Shown here: positions 1 to 10,700 of the stretch, one piece after another
Layout of the letters: each line of letters begins with the position of its first letter
How positions within the stretch are numbered: the stretch's first letter is position 1
From: NS-11 sp036505795
Lineage (GTDB): Bacteria > Nitrospirota > Nitrospiria > Nitrospirales > NS-4
Length of the DNA: 64,000 nt
Direction of reading: 5' to 3'
Assembly (NCBI GenBank): GCA_036505795.1
Contig: DASXSU010000031.1
Span: 87,418-151,417, forward strand
The notes under the pieces: generated by a model
Database searches by the model: none
Told to the model about the DNA's origin: nothing
Seen by the model: the letters and a program-made list of their open reading frames with translations, nothing else
Program-made: the position numbers and the translations under genes

Positions 1-1452
1 ACCCAACGAGTGGGCGACCTCTCCGGCGGATGGGCGAAGCGACTTGCGATTGCATGCGGCTGGGTCCAGGCCCCGGATGTGATGTTGCTGGACGAGCCCA
101 CGAATCATCTCGACCTGGAAGGAATGCAGTGGCTGGAGCAACTCATGTCTGAAGCGCCCTGGGCCTGGGTCATGGTGAGCCATGATCGGTGGTTCCTGGA
201 GCGCGCCACAAACACCGTGGCGGAGGTGAACACTCGGTATCCCGACGGCATTTTTTCTGTCCCTGGCACGTATTCTGAGTTCCTCTTGAAGCGAGAGGAA
301 TACCAGGGGCTACAAGCCGAACAGGCACAGGCGTTGGCCGGAAAAGTGCGGCGTGAAGTGCAATGGCTGCGGCAGGGAGCCAAGGCAAGAACCACGAAAG
401 CCAAATATCGAGTGGAAGGCGCTCAAGCGCTGCAGGCGGAGCTTGCGGAAACCACAGCCCGGTTACGGCAGGGGGAGACCGCTATCGAGTTTGTCGGCTC
501 CGGGCGCAAGACCAAACGCCTGATCGTGGCCGAGCGCATCAGCAAAGCCTTTGGGGGGAGCCCGGTGATTCAGGACCTTCATGTGGTCTTGTCCCCCAAA
601 ATGGCGCTCGGGATTTTGGGGCCTAACGGTTCTGGTAAATCCACACTGCTTCAATTGCTGGCAAAGACGTTAGAGCCGGATCAAGGCACCGTCTCCCATG
701 CGGACGCGCTTCGCGTCGTGTACTTCGATCAGCACCGAAAGCAACTCGACCCGAAGATGACCTTGAGAAAAACGCTGTCGGACACGGGAGAGTACGTCAC
801 CTATCGGGAGCATCCCACCCATATCGTCTCCTGGGCCAAACGCTTTCGTTTCACGCCCGAACAGCTCGACATACAGGTGGGGCTGTTGTCGGGCGGTGAG
901 CAAGCACGAGCGGTGATTGCCCGGTTGATGCTACAGCCCGCTGATGTGCTGCTGTTGGATGAACCGACGAACGATCTCGACATTCCTACGCTGGAGATAC
1001 TGGAAGAGAGTTTGACGGATTTTCCGGGCGCGCTGGTCCTGGTCACTCACGACCGCTTTGTGCTGGGCCAGGTATGCAACCAGTTTGTAGGGTTAGACGG
1101 CACCGGAGCGCATGGCCTATTTGCCGACTACGACCAGTGGGACACGTGGGCTCTGCGCGAAGCGTCTCCACCAACGCCGGCGCCAACACTCGCGTCCGAC
1201 AGCGTTCCCGCCCGTCGTCCCCTGTCCAAAAAGCTTAACTATCGGGAACAGCAAGAGCACAGCACCATCGAGGAGCGGATCCTAGCCGCCGAGTCCGAGC
1301 TCGCAACCTGCCGTGTCCGCATGGAAGATCCGGCCATCGCCGCCGACCACCTGCAATTGCAAAAAGCAGTGGACGCGCTCAAAGAAGCGGAACAACAGGT
1401 GGAGAGGCTTTACACCCGATGGGCAGAGCTCGAGGCGAAATTAAAAGCGTAG
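1..1452 (+). CDS. uup: ABC-F family ATPase, Uup-like (5' end outside window)
   Basis: The reading frame is open from base 1 (T-Q-R-V-G-D), so the true start lies before the window. The visible 483 residues hold the end of the first ABC domain (signature LSGGWAKR, Walker B LLDEPTNHLD), a linker, a complete second ABC domain (Walker A GPNGSGKST, signature LLSGGEQAR, Walker B LLLDEPTNDLD), and a charged C-terminal tail predicted to be a coiled coil. The LSGGW signature and the tail starting KLNYREQQE match the Uup branch of soluble ABC-F proteins, which act on ribosomes or on DNA precise-excision phenotypes rather than as transporters. There are no membrane segments. Family assignment is firm; the Uup subgroup is probable. 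Confidence 0.88.
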   Translation, partial: TQRVGDLSGGWAKRLAIACGWVQAPDVMLLDEPTNHLDLEGMQWLEQLMSEAPWAWVMVSHDRWFLERATNTVAEVNTRYPDGIFSVPGTYSEFLLKREEYQGLQAEQAQALAGKVRREVQWLRQGAKARTTKAKYRVEGAQALQAELAETTARLRQGETAIEFVGSGRKTKRLIVAERISKAFGGSPVIQDLHVVLSPKMALGILGPNGSGKSTLLQLLAKTLEPDQGTVSHADALRVVYFDQHRKQLDPKMTLRKTLSDTGEYVTYREHPTHIVSWAKRFRFTPEQLDIQVGLLSGGEQARAVIARLMLQPADVLLLDEPTNDLDIPTLEILEESLTDFPGALVLVTHDRFVLGQVCNQFVGLDGTGAHGLFADYDQWDTWALREASPPTPAPTLASDSVPARRPLSKKLNYREQQEHSTIEERILAAESELATCRVRMEDPAIAADHLQLQKAVDALKEAEQQVERLYTRWAELEAKLKA

Positions 1453-1484
1453 CCGCATGGTGGCTCGAATGCAGAAGAGAAATG

Positions 1485-1727
1485 TCAGATTCTCTTGGAC
1501 ACCGCACGCAGTCTCAGCACGGCATACGGTGTCAGATAGTAGCCTGAGACTGAAATGACCAGTCCCATCACCGCCCCGGACATACCTCCGACAAAGACCC
1601 CCACAATCGGTAACAGGAGCACGATAAGGATCATCAAAACGGCAATGGGCTTGTTCTGTTCATAGAAGCCCTTGCGCTGTTCACTTTTAAGGGAACTCGC
1701 GAAGGACAGTTCGGAGTCGGGTTGCAT
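1485..1727 (-). CDS. small membrane protein, unknown function
   Basis: This 80-residue protein has a hydrophilic N-terminal third followed by two hydrophobic stretches (about residues 28-46 and 49-66) separated by a Gly-Gly turn, and a short basic end. It looks like a two-pass inner-membrane protein. I do not recognise a family. It starts two bases after the stop of the alpha/beta hydrolase gene, so it is almost certainly the last gene of the TAXI protein - hydrolase - small protein operon. A possible role is as a membrane partner of one of those products, but nothing in the sequence proves this. Confidence 0.6.
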   Translation of the reverse strand: MQPDSELSFASSLKSEQRKGFYEQNKPIAVLMILIVLLLPIVGVFVGGMSGAVMGLVISVSGYYLTPYAVLRLRAVSKRI

Positions 1728-1729
1728 AA

Positions 1730-2851
1730 TCAGACAATGCCGGGCTTTTCTATGCCCTTCAGGAATTCTGAAAGCGCAGCGAGGTATTCCTCACGGTTGT
1801 CATCGAAGATGCTGTTGTGGTCTCCCTCGGGCAGCAAACGCAGGGTGGCTCGCCGCGCATAACTGGCATTGCGCACTGCATGAGAGCAATCGACCATCGT
1901 GTCTTCTTTCGCGTGAAGCACCAAGACAGGACCGGCGTAACCTGCGAGCTTGGTCTGTGGGTCCAGGCGGGCGCGCACCTCGGCAGCGAGGTCAGGGGCA
2001 GTTGCATCCACGTCAGTAGGACTTACTCGCATTAGAATCCGCTCCAGGGGATCAGCGATCCCGCTTTCGATGATAAGGCCTGCGGCGTCCGGAAAACGAT
2101 GCACAAGCTCGATGGCGTACAACGACCCTAACGAGCGTCCGAAGGCCACCAATCGACTTGGCGTGGCGGGCAGGGCTTCAACAATCGAAGGGACATCATC
2201 AAGGATGCGAGCCAGACCCGGCTCACCGCTGGAGGCTCCATAGCCGCGGTACTCCACAAAGAGGACATTGACTCCGAGAGCCGTGAGATCAGCGGCAAAC
2301 TCCGGCAGGCTGTCCGACACGACTTCTCCATTTCCATGGAAATGCACAAGCGTGAGAGCACCGGGGTGAGGGGCGACATAGACGCAGGCAAGACGTGCCT
2401 CTTTGCAATCGACCCAGAAGATCTCCGGAGGCGCCTCGCGTCGAGGGCAGAAATAGCGCCTGCTCAGTGTCGGATGATCAAGAATAGATCGAGGCGTCTT
2501 TTCTTCGGTATTGGCAGTGAGATACTCGACGATGACTCTGGCATCCCTGATCGGATCAGCTGTGAACGGAGCTTCATGTCGCCGGGACACCGTGGTGCTC
2601 AATCGCTCAGCCGCCTGACGGATGAGTATAGGAAAGGTTACTGCCTGCTGAATTTGACGAAGATGTTCCATCGCATCCCCGCGCCATGGCGCGACGTGAA
2701 GGCTCGCCATCCAGGCCTCGGCTGCGAGCGCGACGGCCCGCCGGGCACAGACCCGCGCCTTGCCCTCGTTGCCGTCGTTCCAAGCGGCCTCGGCGGCGGC
2801 GAGTTCTTGTTTAATCCGAGCCGCCATTGACGCCAATTCGGGTCTACTCAC
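1730..2851 (-). CDS. alpha/beta hydrolase
   Basis: The 373-residue product has an alpha/beta-hydrolase core: oxyanion region HFHGNGE, nucleophile elbow GRSLG (the GxSxG serine), acid region HAKEDTMVD and a C-terminal His in PEGDHNS. This is the layout of serine esterases/peptidases related to the BEM46/YqkD type. The N-terminal ~95 residues form an alanine-rich helical extension. I chose the GTG at 2851 because it overlaps the stop of the upstream gene (translational coupling); an in-frame start 60 bases further upstream would lie well inside that gene. The substrate is unknown. No signal peptide is seen, so it is probably cytoplasmic. Confidence 0.8.
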   Translation of the reverse strand: MSRPELASMAARIKQELAAAEAAWNDGNEGKARVCARRAVALAAEAWMASLHVAPWRGDAMEHLRQIQQAVTFPILIRQAAERLSTTVSRRHEAPFTADPIRDARVIVEYLTANTEEKTPRSILDHPTLSRRYFCPRREAPPEIFWVDCKEARLACVYVAPHPGALTLVHFHGNGEVVSDSLPEFAADLTALGVNVLFVEYRGYGASSGEPGLARILDDVPSIVEALPATPSRLVAFGRSLGSLYAIELVHRFPDAAGLIIESGIADPLERILMRVSPTDVDATAPDLAAEVRARLDPQTKLAGYAGPVLVLHAKEDTMVDCSHAVRNASYARRATLRLLPEGDHNSIFDDNREEYLAALSEFLKGIEKPGIV

Positions 2852-4253
2852 CCCCGTGCCCTTTGATGTATTCGTTGATGCGGCTGAAATCCTCCATGGT
2901 GAGACGCTCATGCCGCAACAGCGTTAAAGCCATTTTCCGGATGTGCGTCAGATAATGCGAGTATTTATGAATTCGGGGTTTCTCCGGTGACGTCTTGAAT
3001 GCGCTCTCCGCACGATCCACGGCGAGCAGGAGGCGATGTACACGATAGTTTCTCAAAAATTGCATCGACAATTTGTAACCCGCAAAGATGATCGACAGAT
3101 AGCCTCCGATGCCGGCGAGCGTGTGCGGATCGAGAATCAACGGCGGGTTATGGTTGTAGAACCTGACCGCGCCATCATGCAGCGGATAATAAAGTTCCTT
3201 TTGAGGCGTCGTCTCCACCAGTTTTGTCGCATTCAGGGGCACGTCTTTCAACAAGTCATGAATACTCGCGGCGAGTTTCGATGCGATTTGATAGACCTGA
3301 TTGTCACTCAGATCGCTCGACACGGCAAGAATGGTCTTGGTGCCGAGGGTCGTAATCTCGGACGTTGACACCTTATAGGTGGCCGCGGGTATGGTGACCA
3401 CTTCGAGGTACGGATAGAGCACCGTGATCGCGGGGGCGTGTTCGATCGTGAGCAACGTGAGATGCTCGTATTGCGAAATCTGCTGTATGGCCTCGGCATT
3501 GAGGCCGACCAAAAAGAAGGCCACGTCAATCTGATCGTGGATCATCTGCTGCATGGCTTGCTTGAAATTGAGGTTCTTCACCACCCGATCCACCGGAATG
3601 CCGTAGTGGTCCAGCACCAACTGGGCCAGAAACGCGGTCGCGCCGCCGTCCGGTCCAACATAGACTTTGGAATTGGGTTTTATCTGCCGGACGTCCGTGA
3701 TCTCCAGATTTTTGCGCGCGACGATATGCAGCGGTGATTTATACAGCGGCATCAACGCCCGCAATCTGATTTCATGCACCCCTTGACTATGCGACGGTTC
3801 ACGCCGCTGCAGATCAATCGAGCACAACGGCGGTTTTTCAAAATGCATCGGAAGCCCATCTTCAGCCAGCGCGAGCTGAGCGCGACCGGTATTGAGGTAG
3901 TAGATGTTATCCAGAGCGCCGCACGATTCGCGGGACACGACACGCGGCACGATTTTCACCTTCGTCAGACGTTCCATGTCGGTCGGCTTGTTGATCGCTT
4001 CCGCCAATCCCGGTCCCAGCGTCGCACTCGTGCCCCCAGCGGGGCCGGTATACAGATAATACGTGGTCTGACTGCGGATCACGAGAAGAGCCCCGGCGTA
4101 GAACAAGGGGATGAGCAGCAGAAAGAGGACGACCCACCACTGATGGCTCAGGAAAAACCTGTTCAAGAAACGTGTGTGCCGTATCCGGGTGTAGGCTACA
4201 TTGAGCTTCTTGAGTGCCCGATATCCGGGTGCGAGCTGCGGCGTGCGACTCAT
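2844..4253 (-). CDS. TAXI-family TRAP transporter binding protein, membrane-anchored
   Basis: This 469-residue protein has one N-terminal membrane segment (about residues 37-58) and then the TAXI solute-binding core, recognisable from YYLYTGPAGGTSATLG near its start and from the later YVGPDGGATA and NLNFKQAMQ regions. A second hydrophobic stretch near residues 375-395 is followed by a ~70-residue charged tail. Known TAXI proteins bind small organic acids or amino acids and pass them to a fused DctQM permease. No permease gene is present nearby, and the two-anchor layout differs from a freely diffusing periplasmic protein. It may act as a sensor or tethered binding protein; that is inference. 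It heads an operon with the hydrolase gene. Confidence 0.78.
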   Translation of the reverse strand: MSRTPQLAPGYRALKKLNVAYTRIRHTRFLNRFFLSHQWWVVLFLLLIPLFYAGALLVIRSQTTYYLYTGPAGGTSATLGPGLAEAINKPTDMERLTKVKIVPRVVSRESCGALDNIYYLNTGRAQLALAEDGLPMHFEKPPLCSIDLQRREPSHSQGVHEIRLRALMPLYKSPLHIVARKNLEITDVRQIKPNSKVYVGPDGGATAFLAQLVLDHYGIPVDRVVKNLNFKQAMQQMIHDQIDVAFFLVGLNAEAIQQISQYEHLTLLTIEHAPAITVLYPYLEVVTIPAATYKVSTSEITTLGTKTILAVSSDLSDNQVYQIASKLAASIHDLLKDVPLNATKLVETTPQKELYYPLHDGAVRFYNHNPPLILDPHTLAGIGGYLSIIFAGYKLSMQFLRNYRVHRLLLAVDRAESAFKTSPEKPRIHKYSHYLTHIRKMALTLLRHERLTMEDFSRINEYIKGHGGE

Positions 4254-4701
4254 CGCGTCCCCTGCGTAACTTTTCGCTATTTAAAAGGTAGAGACGCAAG
4301 CGGTGAGGAGCAATACCACTCCCGTGGTGTAATAAGAAGCGAGGCGGTCATGCGGGACGCACGACAGGGAGAAAGCGCGGCTGACGCGAATGTAGGCTGG
4401 CCTCTTCGACCACTGCCGCGTGGCCGGCCACAGATGTGCGCAGAAAATCGACTCTGAATCGAATTATTTATTTGCATCCGGCCGAAATTGTTATCGCTGA
4501 TGTGTTGAAAATCGCCGTTGTAGAGCTTGTTGATGAGCCCGGGATCGTAACAAACGCTTTCCATCGAAGCCAAGGCGGCCAACGAAAAAGACCCAAGACC
4601 CTTGACACTTTCGGCGTGGATGAATAAGAGTTGGCTCGTCGCTTTTCTGTAGGGTGGAGTGAATTGCGCAACGAGTTCATCAATTGCGAAAGGGTTAGTC
4701 A
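4254..4701. promoter_or_regulatory. 448-bp divergent intergenic region (TAXI operon / dab operon)
   Basis: No convincing gene is present. The segment contains a GTGGCCGGCCAC palindrome near 4424, an AT-rich patch near 4455-4480, and a sigma-70-like TTGACA (4602-4607) - 17 bp - TAAGAG (4625-4630) that would drive dabB with a leader of about 65 bases. The -10 is poor, so the promoter is tentative. The length is unusual for this compact window, which suggests room for regulator binding between the two divergent operons. The RBS-like AGGG at 4691 precedes the GTG start of dabB. Confidence 0.45.
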
Positions 4702-6405
4702 GTGAGCATGTCGCTTGGGATGCTGGTGCCGCTGCTGCCCCTTCTGGCAGTGATTATTGTCCTCGTGGGGGAACCCGAGACGCAGTACGTACGGTCGAAG
4801 GTAGGCGTTCTGCCTCTGGCCGCGTCGTTCGGTGGTTCCCTCATCACGTTAGTGCTGGTCGCGTCGGATGGAGCTATTACCATCCGGTTCTATGATCCAT
4901 CGTTCATCGCCAATGTTGCCCTTCCTTTAGGCTTCCACATCGATCGACTCAGCGCAGTCATGCTGGTCCTTATCTCGGGCGTTGGGACCATTGTCTACGG
5001 CTATTCAGTCAATTACATGTTCCAGGACCGTGGCTATCGCCGTTTCCTCGCCCTCATCGGGGTCACCACCTTTGTCCTCCTTTGCATGGTATCGAGCATC
5101 AACTTGGTGATGCTGTTTGTGTTCTGGCAACTCCTGAGTTACCTGCTCGCGTTGCTTGCTCACAATCTGTCGCATCCAGCCACGCTACAGGGAGCGTTCC
5201 GAACGTTTACGCTCCTACGAGTGGGCGACGTGGCATTTCTCGCGGGGATCATTCTCGCGTATGCCTTGTACGGAACAATCGAGTTTCAGGAGTTATTCAG
5301 CCGGGCCGCCGATACACCGATCACGCTCTCACTCTTTCCTGGAATCGAGATGACGGGGAGCACAGCGGTGACGCTCCTTATTTTCATCGGGGCGATGAGC
5401 AAGTCGGCACAGTTTCCGCTCCACATTTGGCTTCCGAGTTCGCTCTATGCTCCGACGCCGGTCCATGCGCTGCTTCATGCCGGAATTATTAATGCCGGAG
5501 GATTCTTGATAAACCGACTCGCCCCTTTATACGGATTAAGCCCGCCAACCCTACACGTTGCTTTTGTGATCGGCACGCTCACCGCTTTCCTGGGGGCCTC
5601 CATGATGCTGACACAAAATGACATCAAAAAAACGCTGGGTTTCTCCACGATCGGCCAAATGGGCTATATGATCATGGAATGCGGCTTAGGGGCATTCGCT
5701 TTAGCAATCTTTCATCTCATTGCGCACGGGCTTTTCAAAGCGACGGTGTTCCTGAATTGCGGCAATGTCATCCATAAAGCCCGGCAGGAGCCCTTGCTTC
5801 CGATGAGGCCGGCGGCCCAAGAGGCGGAGTTTTCAGGTCTCACCTGGACAACCGGGTTTTTCACAATACTCCTGATGCCACTCATAATTCTGCTCGCGGC
5901 CCATGGAGCGTTGCAGATCCCGATCCTCGATTCTCAGGGGTCGGTGATCTTCCTCTTCTTTATCTGGGTAACCTCTACCCAGGCGATTTTGACACTCACC
6001 CGCTTGCGTGGGGTCGCGTCGTGGAAAGTTTCGGGCGCCATGCTCCTCATTCTGCTTTTCGTGGTGTTCACCTATCTCTTCGCCGCCAAGCGCTTCACAA
6101 CATTTCTCTACCCGGATCGAGAAGAGGTGGCTGCTTACTTCAGGGCTGCTGCGCTTCCCGGGCCGGTTTTTGATAGCCTCGTGGTGATCAGCACTGTGCT
6201 TATTGTCGCGGGCTGGTTTTACCTCTACTCACGGACGCGTGGCGAGCGGATACCATTACCCTCGTGGGTGGAAACAGTCCGCGCTAGCCTGTACCTGTTA
6301 TTCATGAATCGCCTCTATCTCGATGTGGCGTATTCTAAACTTGGAGCCGCTGTGATGCGCCTGGCTTACCGCTTAGACCGGAGCTGGCTCGGGAGGGTGC
6401 TCTGA
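4702..6405 (+). CDS. dabB: DabB-like proton-conducting membrane subunit (NuoL/Mrp antiporter family)
   Basis: The 567-residue protein is highly hydrophobic, with about 13-15 predicted membrane helices, and carries the Proton_antipo_M core (MSKSAQFPLHIWLP, then APTPVHALLHAG). In complex I NuoL the TM5 region has a key Glu in an FWE-type motif; here it reads VFWQLLSYLLALL, so the Glu is Gln, which fits a diverged non-complex-I member. Because dabA lies two genes downstream in the same operon, the likely role is the membrane partner that couples ion flow to directional CO2 hydration by DabA at the inner membrane. Translation starts at GTG 4702, preceded by AGGG. Operon placement makes the call strong. 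Confidence 0.88.
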   Translation: MSMSLGMLVPLLPLLAVIIVLVGEPETQYVRSKVGVLPLAASFGGSLITLVLVASDGAITIRFYDPSFIANVALPLGFHIDRLSAVMLVLISGVGTIVYGYSVNYMFQDRGYRRFLALIGVTTFVLLCMVSSINLVMLFVFWQLLSYLLALLAHNLSHPATLQGAFRTFTLLRVGDVAFLAGIILAYALYGTIEFQELFSRAADTPITLSLFPGIEMTGSTAVTLLIFIGAMSKSAQFPLHIWLPSSLYAPTPVHALLHAGIINAGGFLINRLAPLYGLSPPTLHVAFVIGTLTAFLGASMMLTQNDIKKTLGFSTIGQMGYMIMECGLGAFALAIFHLIAHGLFKATVFLNCGNVIHKARQEPLLPMRPAAQEAEFSGLTWTTGFFTILLMPLIILLAAHGALQIPILDSQGSVIFLFFIWVTSTQAILTLTRLRGVASWKVSGAMLLILLFVVFTYLFAAKRFTTFLYPDREEVAAYFRAAALPGPVFDSLVVISTVLIVAGWFYLYSRTRGERIPLPSWVETVRASLYLLFMNRLYLDVAYSKLGAAVMRLAYRLDRSWLGRVL

Positions 6406-6410
6406 CGGCA

Positions 6411-7709
6411 ATGATGACTGCATGTGTTGTGCTCGTCGCGACTCCAGTCGCGGGCGCGATGCTGGGCCTGCTCCTGTGGAGCAACGCTCAGGCGCTAAAG
6501 GTATGTCTTCTCCTCACCACAGTGGTGAGTCTCGTCACTATCGGATGGACTGCAGGAACCTTGCCAGGAGACATTGGTGGATTTCCCTTACTCACGCTCC
6601 TTCCGCTCATAGCGTTTATAACCTTGTTGGGACAGCCCGTACACCATAGCCTCCGTGCGACCTGGTTGGTAACGCTACTTTTTCTTGGATTGGGACTGGG
6701 CGCCTTGGTTTGCGAGCCACCAGTATCACAAATCTTCTTTCTTGTTCTCCTAGCCCTCGTCGGTTTGACGCTCTATCAATATCGGCACCAAGCAGTATTT
6801 GATGCTTGGTTGGGGATAGGGACGGTGGGTCTCGGAATGCTCTGTCTCATAGTCGCCATGATCCTAGCCCCTCCAGTTTCATTCATTATGTTCGCCGTCG
6901 CATGTGGCATCGCGCTACCGCTGGTGCCGTTTCACAAAAGTTATGTTGCGGCACTGACAGGGTTGCCGGGCAACCTGCCGTCCTTTCTTGCAGTCTTGCT
7001 GCCCGTCGTTGGATTCCAGGGGCTACTGACCCTGTACCCTCAACTTCCTGACGTCCTGATTGAGGGAGCCTCCATACTTGCACTGGTGGGAATGGTCTAC
7101 GGTTCCTTGAAAGCATTGACTCAATCCCGCGCGGCATCGGTCGTGACCTACGGCAGTCTGGCCTTCTTCTCTATTCTTTGGTGGAATCTCGCCACAACGA
7201 GGACTGCAGCACCACCGACTGTCGTATATCTCAGTGCGGTTGGTCTCGCCACGAGTGGGCTGCTCATTGCCAGGTATGCGCTGCGGGCTCGTTACGGTGA
7301 GATTGATCTGCGTGCGTTGACCGGGCTGGCCGAGCGCATGCCTCGATTCGCCCTCGCCCTGTCACTATTGACCGTCGCAGCCTTGGGTCTCCCGCCGTTT
7401 GGAGTGTTTTCCGGTTTTATCGGGATGCTGCTCGCTCCGTCGTTGACGTTGTCCGGGGGCTTGGCCGTTATTCTTATGGTCTGGCTGTGCGCCTCCTGGT
7501 ATTTTTTTGATCTCGCGCACGGACTGTTGTTCGGTCGCCAACGACATGAGCGGCAGCATGAGGATCTGCGCCCTTCTGAACTGGCTTCTTTGGCCATCGT
7601 GCTGGCGCTCTTAATCGCCTTGGGTGTTGCGCCCGCTCACCTTTTTGACCCTGGACCGGCAACCCTCCAGCCGACCGTCGCGATGGAGCCCCCTGCATGG
7701 ACCAAATAA
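6411..7709 (+). CDS. NuoM/MrpD-like membrane subunit of the dab operon
   Basis: This 432-residue, almost wholly hydrophobic protein has about 12-13 predicted helices. Its C-terminal half resembles antiporter-like NuoM/MrpD subunits (LAERMPRFALAL followed by LGLPPFGVFSGFIG). The N-terminal half is diverged, and I do not see the full NuoL-type lysine/glutamate set. It starts five bases after dabB, and its end overlaps dabA by 13 bases, so the three products are translated together and probably form one complex. Canonical minimal Dab systems need only DabA and DabB; this extra subunit may widen the ion path or substitute for part of DabB. That is inference. Confidence 0.75.
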   Translation: MMTACVVLVATPVAGAMLGLLLWSNAQALKVCLLLTTVVSLVTIGWTAGTLPGDIGGFPLLTLLPLIAFITLLGQPVHHSLRATWLVTLLFLGLGLGALVCEPPVSQIFFLVLLALVGLTLYQYRHQAVFDAWLGIGTVGLGMLCLIVAMILAPPVSFIMFAVACGIALPLVPFHKSYVAALTGLPGNLPSFLAVLLPVVGFQGLLTLYPQLPDVLIEGASILALVGMVYGSLKALTQSRAASVVTYGSLAFFSILWWNLATTRTAAPPTVVYLSAVGLATSGLLIARYALRARYGEIDLRALTGLAERMPRFALALSLLTVAALGLPPFGVFSGFIGMLLAPSLTLSGGLAVILMVWLCASWYFFDLAHGLLFGRQRHERQHEDLRPSELASLAIVLALLIALGVAPAHLFDPGPATLQPTVAMEPPAWTK

Positions 7710-10700
7710 AACGCACCGGAGACCCCGACACCCGACGCATGGAGCTTCGCGGCGTTGTTCGCGTCGCCGGCGAAGTGATTGCGCAGTACTGGCCGATGCG
7801 TACCTTCATACATCACAATCCGCTTCATAGCTTGGAGTATCTTCCTTTTGAGACAACAGTCCGGCGTGGCCAGAAGTTCTTGGGAGGCTACGGTTACGTC
7901 TCCGGAAGGAACTTTCGAGGCTACCTTCGCTCCGGCAGAATCCTGTTCCGTCATCTTGACGAGGCCATACAACGGCTGGCACATAATCAGTCCGTCACCG
8001 TTGGTCCCTGCCGAATCGCACACCAAGATGTTCTGCGAGCCTGCATGACTCATGGACTCTGCGCGACGACTCCGGAACCGCTGGACGTCTTGCTGAATCC
8101 AGGATCGAACGAAGAGCTGGTGTTCGCACTGGCCGATCACCTGACAGCAGCTTTGACCGCCCCAACGATCGAGGATCGGATTGCAACCGATGTCCGCGAA
8201 GACCTGGCTGAGTTGGGGAGCTATGTCCCTCTCTCTAACTGGTGCGACCGTACCCTCGGCACGGAGATCGTCAGCCTCGTGAACACCGAACTGATCAAGT
8301 GGTGTGAGGCATTCCTGGACGAGGGGGATGCCACCTGGTCGATGCCGGGACGAGACCAGGGGCTTTATAATGCCTGGAAGGCGCTTGCCGCCCAGGAGTG
8401 GTCGCCCTGCAGCATTAAGGACAGTCGCCGAAAGATAGGCGATCTTCCGGAGCACCCGGAAGATGCGGTAATCGAGAGCCTTGAGATCCTTGGAATTCCC
8501 GACGAGCACCGACAGGACTATCTCTCGCTCCAGCTTACGGCTCTTCCCGGTTGGGCGGGCTACATCAAATGGCGCGCGGAACAGCAGAACTACAGCTGGC
8601 AACAGGTTTATCCAGCCAATCTCGTACAGTTCCTCGCAGTCCGTCTGTGGTATGTGCGCGAGCTGGTCCAAAAAGCCTGCCATGAAGCGCTGGATATTCA
8701 GGGAAACTTCCGCGCAATCTCGGGCTACATGCAGAACCATCCGCACGCGTATTTCTTGCGGAAGGAACAGGTTGCCGGACGGTTGCCTGCCGCCTATTCG
8801 GAGCAGGTACAACGGCTATCGAGGAGCAACAGCAACGAATGGAAGGAGTTATCCGAGCGTTTGGAAATCGACACCCGGCCGCAACGGGACCTGTCGCTGC
8901 GCCTTGTTGCAGCCCGCCGGCTTCTTAACCTGGGGCAGGCCTTGGAAATCGTGCCAACCGCGTTGATCGGCGCCAATCCAAAGGATCTTGCCAAGCTCGT
9001 CAGCTGGATGGATGCATTTCCCGAACCCGAGCACGGACCGGTTTGGCTCAAAGCGTTTGAAGCAAGATACCAGGAACAATTATTCCGAATGCTGATGCGG
9101 ACGGCGGGAAGTCACGGAAGTTCCGCACCCGTACGACCTCAGTCACAAGCAGTCTTTTGTATCGATGTGCGCTCTGAGCCCTTTCGACGTCACCTGGAAT
9201 CGACGGGAGCGAATGAGACTTACGGATTCGCCGGCTTTTTTGCCGTCTTTATTCGTCATCGCGCGTGGGGAAAGGAACATTACACAGAGCAGTTCCCGGC
9301 GATCATGCGGGCTCGAAATGAAGTGCGGGAGCTACCCCGCAGTTATCTCGAACACATGGTGCCCAAGCATACGTCGAGAACTAAATTGGTTCATGCAGGC
9401 CACACACTCTTGCACGATTTGAAAGAGAACGTGGTCACGGCCTATGTCATGGTGGAATCTCTGGGATGGTTCTATGGCATTCCAATCGTCGGCAAAACTG
9501 TAACGCCTGCCCTGTACAAGCGTCTGGCATCGTGGGTACAACGCCGATTGGTGCCTTCGATCGCCACCATTCTCACCGTGGATAAATTATCACCCGCAGA
9601 CATCGAGGAGATGTTGGTGGCGGAACAGCGTTCCACCATCTGGAAAGCCTTACGCGACCGGGTCGGGGTCCGCGCCTCCCGGATTTCTGCGGAATTCGTG
9701 GAAGCGCTGCGCCTCCAGGCCTTGAACGGAGAAAAAGGTGCGGAGCCGTCGTTGATCGGGGCCGGCCGGGAACTCGCGCTCTCGAAAGATGATCTCGTAG
9801 CGTTTGTTGAGACGCTGCGGCGACAGTACCGGATCACTCAACGATCAGCCTCGTGGCAAAAGGAACGGATCACGCGCACCGGGTTCACGCTCGACGAGCA
9901 GGTACTCACGGTGGAAACGGCCCTCCGCATGATGGGGCTTATCCGTAACTTCGCCCGGGTCGTGCTGTTTTGCGCCCACGCCAGCACCTCCGAGAATAAT
10001 CCGTATGAATCTGCTTTGGATTGCGGAGCCTGCGGGGGCAATGAGGGAAAACCTAACGCGCGCGTGCTCGCCATGATGGCGAACAATCCCAAGGTGAGGG
10101 AACGGTTGACGAAGAATGGCATCGACATTCCTTCGGACACGCATTTTCTCGCCGGCCAAGTCGACACGACTACCGACGAGGTGCAACTCTTCGACCTTGA
10201 AGATGTGCTGCCCAGCCATCGGAAGGACGTGGCTCGGCTGCTGGACGATCTTCACGAGGCCGCACAGCTTACGAGCCAGGAGCGCTGTGCCCGGTTCCCG
10301 GAGGCTAAAGAAGCGTTACCCCCGGCGCAGGCCTGGACGTACGCACGCGAGCGCAGTGTAGACTGGAGTCAGGTGCGTCCTGAGTGGGGCTTATCCGGCA
10401 ATACCTCATTCATCATCGGCCGGCGTGACCTCACGAAGGGCCTGAATCTAGGCGGGCGCGTCTTCCTGCATTCCTATGATTACCGAGAAGACCCGACCAA
10501 TAGGTTGTTGGAGGTAATCATGACGGGGCCGCAAGTCGTCGCCCAATGGATCAACATGGAGCATTACTTCTCTACCGTCGATAATGAGGTGTACGGCAGC
10601 GGAAGCAAAATTTATCATAACGTCGTCGGGAGACTCGGGATCATGTCGGGGCCTTGGAGCGATCTACGACTCGGCTTGGCCTGGCAGACGGTGATGAACG

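Noticed and set aside
4277..4582. Open frame of ~100 codons on the minus strand inside the divergent gap
   Set aside because: Composition (many Ser, Arg, Cys), no RBS, and overlap with the promoter region; looks like chance.
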